A stretch of DNA of 64,000 nucleotides from Bartonella phoceensis (lineage in GTDB: Bacteria; Pseudomonadota; Alphaproteobacteria; Rhizobiales; Rhizobiaceae): assembly GCF_902825145.1 (NCBI RefSeq), contig NZ_CADEAD010000001.1:124001-188000 (forward strand). Reading direction: 5' to 3'. This document shows positions 61,879 to 64,000 of this stretch, one piece after another (within the stretch, counting starts at the first letter, position 1; every line of letters begins with the position of its first letter). The notes below the pieces were generated by a model. That model saw only the letters and a list, made by a program, of their open reading frames with translations. It was not told where the DNA came from and searched no databases. Position numbers and translations under genes: made by a program.

Positions 61879-61894
61879 TATACGCAATTGTATA
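61879..61894. promoter_or_regulatory. Immunity operator in the cro-cI spacer
   Basis: TATAC-GCAATT-GTATA, 16 bases. Its reverse complement TATACAATTGCGTATA agrees at 14 of 16 positions with TATACGTTTGCGTATA at 63447-63462. Two such sites flanking the repressor genes are what a phage repressor needs. Confidence 0.65.
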
Positions 61895-61952
61895 CAATTT
61901 ATTTAAAAAAACAATAGATTTTTTTAAATTTAAAAATCATAAGTAATTAATT

Positions 61953-62555
61953 ATGACAAAAAACATCATTGCTACATTGCAAGTATTGCAATCTGAATTC
62001 GGTCTCAGTCAAAAAGATCTTGCAGATAGACTAAATGTAACTCAAGCAACCGTTTCAAGGTGGTTGGGGAGTGAGTCAGACCCTAGAGGTTCACATAGAG
62101 ATGCAATTTTAGAACTTTATAAAAGCTTAAAGGGCTATAACCAAATTACTACACTTGTTCCTCTTATGGGATATGTAGGAGCAGGGCTAGAGATTGACAC
62201 AGATGTTGAGCAAATTCCAGAAGACGGACTTGAAACAATCGAGATACCATTTGATTTGCCTTTTGAAGCAATAGGATTCATGGTTCGTGGAAATTCTATG
62301 TATCCCGTGTATAAAGATGGTGATTTAATCGTAGTTAAACATCTGCAAACAAGACCAGTGAGCGATTATTATGGTGATGAAGTTGTTGTTCTAACAGAAG
62401 ATAATAGGCGATTTATCAAACAAATTACTCGTTCTTTAGAAGGTATTGTACTCAAGTCATGGAATGCAGACCCTATTAAAAATGCTAAGATAAAATGGGT
62501 TGGAGAAATAGTTGCAATACTACCACGTAAATCCTATCGTCCACTTATGAAATAA
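61953..62555 (+). CDS. CI/LexA-like repressor (XRE + S24 peptidase)
   Basis: 200 residues. The XRE helix-turn-helix spans residues 8-60 (LQSEFGLSQKDLADRLNVTQATVSRWLG). The S24 domain has a self-cleavage site A77-G78 in GYVGAG, nucleophile S115 (VRGNSMYPVYKDGD) and K156 (RFIKQIT). RecA-triggered autocleavage, hence SOS induction, is expected. Confidence 0.92.
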   Translation: MTKNIIATLQVLQSEFGLSQKDLADRLNVTQATVSRWLGSESDPRGSHRDAILELYKSLKGYNQITTLVPLMGYVGAGLEIDTDVEQIPEDGLETIEIPFDLPFEAIGFMVRGNSMYPVYKDGDLIVVKHLQTRPVSDYYGDEVVVLTEDNRRFIKQITRSLEGIVLKSWNADPIKNAKIKWVGEIVAILPRKSYRPLMK

Positions 62556-62607
62556 TCTCAGTAAGACTTTTGTTTCTATTACTTTTGAAGATGCCATTTA
62601 AGTGAAA

Positions 62608-63252
62608 ATGCAAAAAATAGTGGATAATGGACAGATGGTTTATTTGCCAAAAGATAGACTTAAAATAGCGCGTAAGAACGCTGGATATGTAACACCGAGT
62701 GAAGCTGCGCGCGCTATACCAGCTCTTAATCAAAATACCCTAATTAGTCACGAAAATGGAAATCGTGGTATTTCTCGACAAAAAGCCGAACTCTATGAGC
62801 AAGTGTTTAACGTGGATCCGGGGTGGATTTTATATGGCGAATCTCTTCAAGAGAATCCTAGCCTTAATATAAGTATTCCTCTTATTTCATGGATTAGTGC
62901 TGGAGAGTTCAGTGAGCAAGATGAGATAATGGATTTTTCAGATTATCCTATGACAGAAGCTGTTAACCTTCCTGCCGGTGAATGGATTGCGTTGCGTGTG
63001 GATGGTGCATCCATGAATAAAATTAGTCCTCCAGATTCCATAATACTTGTAAATATGCGAGACAAAAAGCTTGTACCTAATGCTTGCTATGTAATTGCAG
63101 ATGAAACTGGGCAGGCTACATATAAGCGATATAGACCAAATGATAATCCTCCTTTTCAGCCTGCTTCGTACGATAAAACAATAAAAGCTCCAAAACTTGA
63201 AGGTGCCATTTCTATAATAGGTCGTGTACGACGCACTATTCTTGATATGTAA
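62608..63252 (+). CDS. Second S24-family repressor
   Basis: 214 residues from the ATG at 62608 (a GTG at 62602 is possible). Divergent N-terminal HTH region (LKIARKNAGYVTPSEAARAIPALNQNTLISHENGNRGISRQKAELYEQVF). The S24 domain has the cleavage pair A-G in WISAGEF, nucleophile S (VDGASMNKISPPDS) and K (ATYKRYR). A different subtype from its neighbour, on the same strand with a 52-base gap. Two adjacent cleavable repressors are unusual; it may control another gene set. Confidence 0.88.
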   Translation: MQKIVDNGQMVYLPKDRLKIARKNAGYVTPSEAARAIPALNQNTLISHENGNRGISRQKAELYEQVFNVDPGWILYGESLQENPSLNISIPLISWISAGEFSEQDEIMDFSDYPMTEAVNLPAGEWIALRVDGASMNKISPPDSIILVNMRDKKLVPNACYVIADETGQATYKRYRPNDNPPFQPASYDKTIKAPKLEGAISIIGRVRRTILDM

Positions 63253-63435
63253 ACACAATACGATTCCCTCTTCACGTTATCAATTAAACACCCTTAACGG
63301 GTTTTAGCAAGTTTGATTGATTTTTATCAGTAAACCGCGCATTTATTGATTCTAAAATCAGCTTTTAACTCTTATTTCTGAAGAGGGCATTTAAATGAAA
63401 ATGCAAAAAAAAGTGAAATATATGTAATTTTTTTC

Positions 63436-63470
63436 TTGATTTAATTTATACGTTTGCGTATAAGTATTAT
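63436..63470 (+). promoter_or_regulatory. Rightward early promoter with immunity operator
   Basis: TTGATT (63436-63441), 17 bases, TATAAG (63459-63464). The spacer and -10 are covered by a perfect palindrome TTATACG-TTTG-CGTATAA (63446-63463). The core matches the operator at 61879-61894, so this promoter should be shut off in the lysogen. Confidence 0.65.
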
Positions 63471-63517
63471 ATAAATTAGCACAAACAATCGCCAAGAGGC
63501 GTTAGGGAGGGGAAATT

Positions 63518-63892
63518 ATGGAAAAGCCAATTCTTATAAATTCCAATGAAGTTTTATTAGTTGCCTACGATAAAGAGCAATACATTGCAGAGTCTGGACC
63601 ACTTGATGCAAGCCAAATTCTAAACATTGTTGACGAGGCAGATGATGCAATCCAAATCTTTCGCATAAATCCTTCTGAAAAAAGTTGCGAAGATATTTCT
63701 GAAGATATCGCAGAAATTTATCTCAGAGAATGTGAAGAACAGTATTTTAACGGAAACATACCTCACGATTTTATTTTACACAGCACTGCATACGGTTTTT
63801 TTTTAGATGATATAAAACAGCGCGAATATGATGATGTAATGTATGGCTCTTACGAACAGCAGCACCGTTTGTGTCCTTGTGATGTGCTTTAA
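63518..63892 (+). CDS. Hypothetical phage early protein
   Basis: 124 residues, acidic, not recognised: ILINSNEVLLVAYDKEQYIAESGPLDASQILNIVDEADDAIQIFRINPSEKSCEDISEDIAEIYLREC. GGAGGGG lies 6 bases before the ATG. First gene after the operator-covered promoter, so the first product made on induction. It is followed by a terminator. Confidence 0.7.
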   Translation: MEKPILINSNEVLLVAYDKEQYIAESGPLDASQILNIVDEADDAIQIFRINPSEKSCEDISEDIAEIYLRECEEQYFNGNIPHDFILHSTAYGFFLDDIKQREYDDVMYGSYEQQHRLCPCDVL

Positions 63893-63901
63893 AATTCTTA
63901 A

Positions 63902-63928
63902 GGGCGTTTGAAAAAGCGCCCCCTTTTT
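63902..63928 (+). terminator. Intrinsic terminator after the first rightward early gene
   Basis: GGGCG (63902-63906) and CGCCC (63917-63921) with a 10-base loop, then CC and TTTTT (63924-63928). It lies between two rightward early genes, so downstream expression would need read-through or antitermination. Confidence 0.6.
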
Positions 63929-63959
63929 CCCATCAATCCCACCCAATATGAGGTCCGTA

Positions 63960-64000
63960 ATGGAAAAGCTAATTGCTATCCAGCAAAATACAAACAAACA
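63960..64000 (+). CDS. Start of a rightward phage early gene (runs off the window)
   Basis: ATG at 63960 followed by EKLIAIQQNTNKQ; GAGGT lies a few bases upstream. Only 13 complete codons are visible, too few to name the product. Early genes of this position are often recombination or replication genes. Confidence 0.45.
   Translation, partial: MEKLIAIQQNTNK

Larger units (their letters stand above)
16900..64000. mobile_element. Mosaic temperate prophage (lambda-like head, P2-like tail), right end outside window
   Basis: Begins with the integrase and continues through lysis, tail, head, replication and immunity genes to the right edge. Contractile-tail genes are P2/Mu-like, and the capsid, portal, protease and terminase are lambda-like. 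All structural genes that I can assess have normal length and intact motifs, so the virion genes seem functional. At least nine regulatory or toxin-antitoxin cargo loci are embedded. The right attachment site is not in the window. Confidence 0.9.

Overview
The window comes from an AT-rich alphaproteobacterium of the Hyphomicrobiales, most likely a Bartonella. The gene set, the low GC content, the decayed spacers and the phage content all fit. The first 10 kb is ordinary chromosome: the 5' end of a dCTP deaminase gene, mutL, a DUF2093 gene, the lipid A/LPS pair lpxK-waaA, DUF4170, an inositol-monophosphatase-family gene and a TldE/PmbA gene. A SRPBCC gene and two gene remnants (patatin, EVE domain) follow.

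From about 10.6 to 17 kb lies the wreck of an older prophage. A degenerate integrase at 10766-11883 can be matched along its whole length to the intact integrase at 17059. A degenerate terminase small subunit at 13.8-14.3 kb matches the intact one at 48.1-48.6 kb. A broken BrnT with an intact BrnA antitoxin survives inside it.

From about 16.9 kb to beyond the right edge is a largely intact temperate prophage of mosaic myovirus type. In coordinate order it holds: integrase; lysis cassette (lysozyme, overlapping spanin-like genes, small membrane protein); P2-like contractile tail and baseplate (gpD, X, U, tape measure, E/E', tube, sheath, fibres, I, J, W, V); lambda-like head genes (FII-like, capsid E, decoration D, S49 protease, portal B, W, terminase large and small); a displaced lambda Z-like gene; SSB; early and replication genes (three DUF1376-type paralogues, RuvC-like nuclease); then an immunity region with a Cro-like gene and two adjacent S24 repressors. 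Structural genes run leftward. Most cargo (MazEF, two BrnTA, a solo HigA, Fic and two membrane-anchored proteins) runs rightward against them, as expected of genes expressed in the lysogen. HigBA and HicAB lie on the leftward strand.

The most striking element is a family of six cassettes, each a promoter, a ~240-nt leader and an antirepressor gene, at 26.3, 39.4, 40.0, 51.1, 52.0 and 52.8 kb. Each leader has two short segments (called b and a here) written twice in sense and once in antisense. The sequences differ from copy to copy but complementarity is kept in all three places. The antisense segment can therefore pair either with the 5' sense copy or with the 3' copy that contains the Shine-Dalgarno sequence. 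This is the signature of a conserved RNA switch with copy-specific addresses. Downstream are antirepressors with a swappable N-terminal domain (AntA or Rha) and a shared C-terminal ANT/KilA-C domain. Three copies are truncated where the next cassette begins. Three complete copies are followed by an overlapping 92-residue gene and a GC-rich hairpin.
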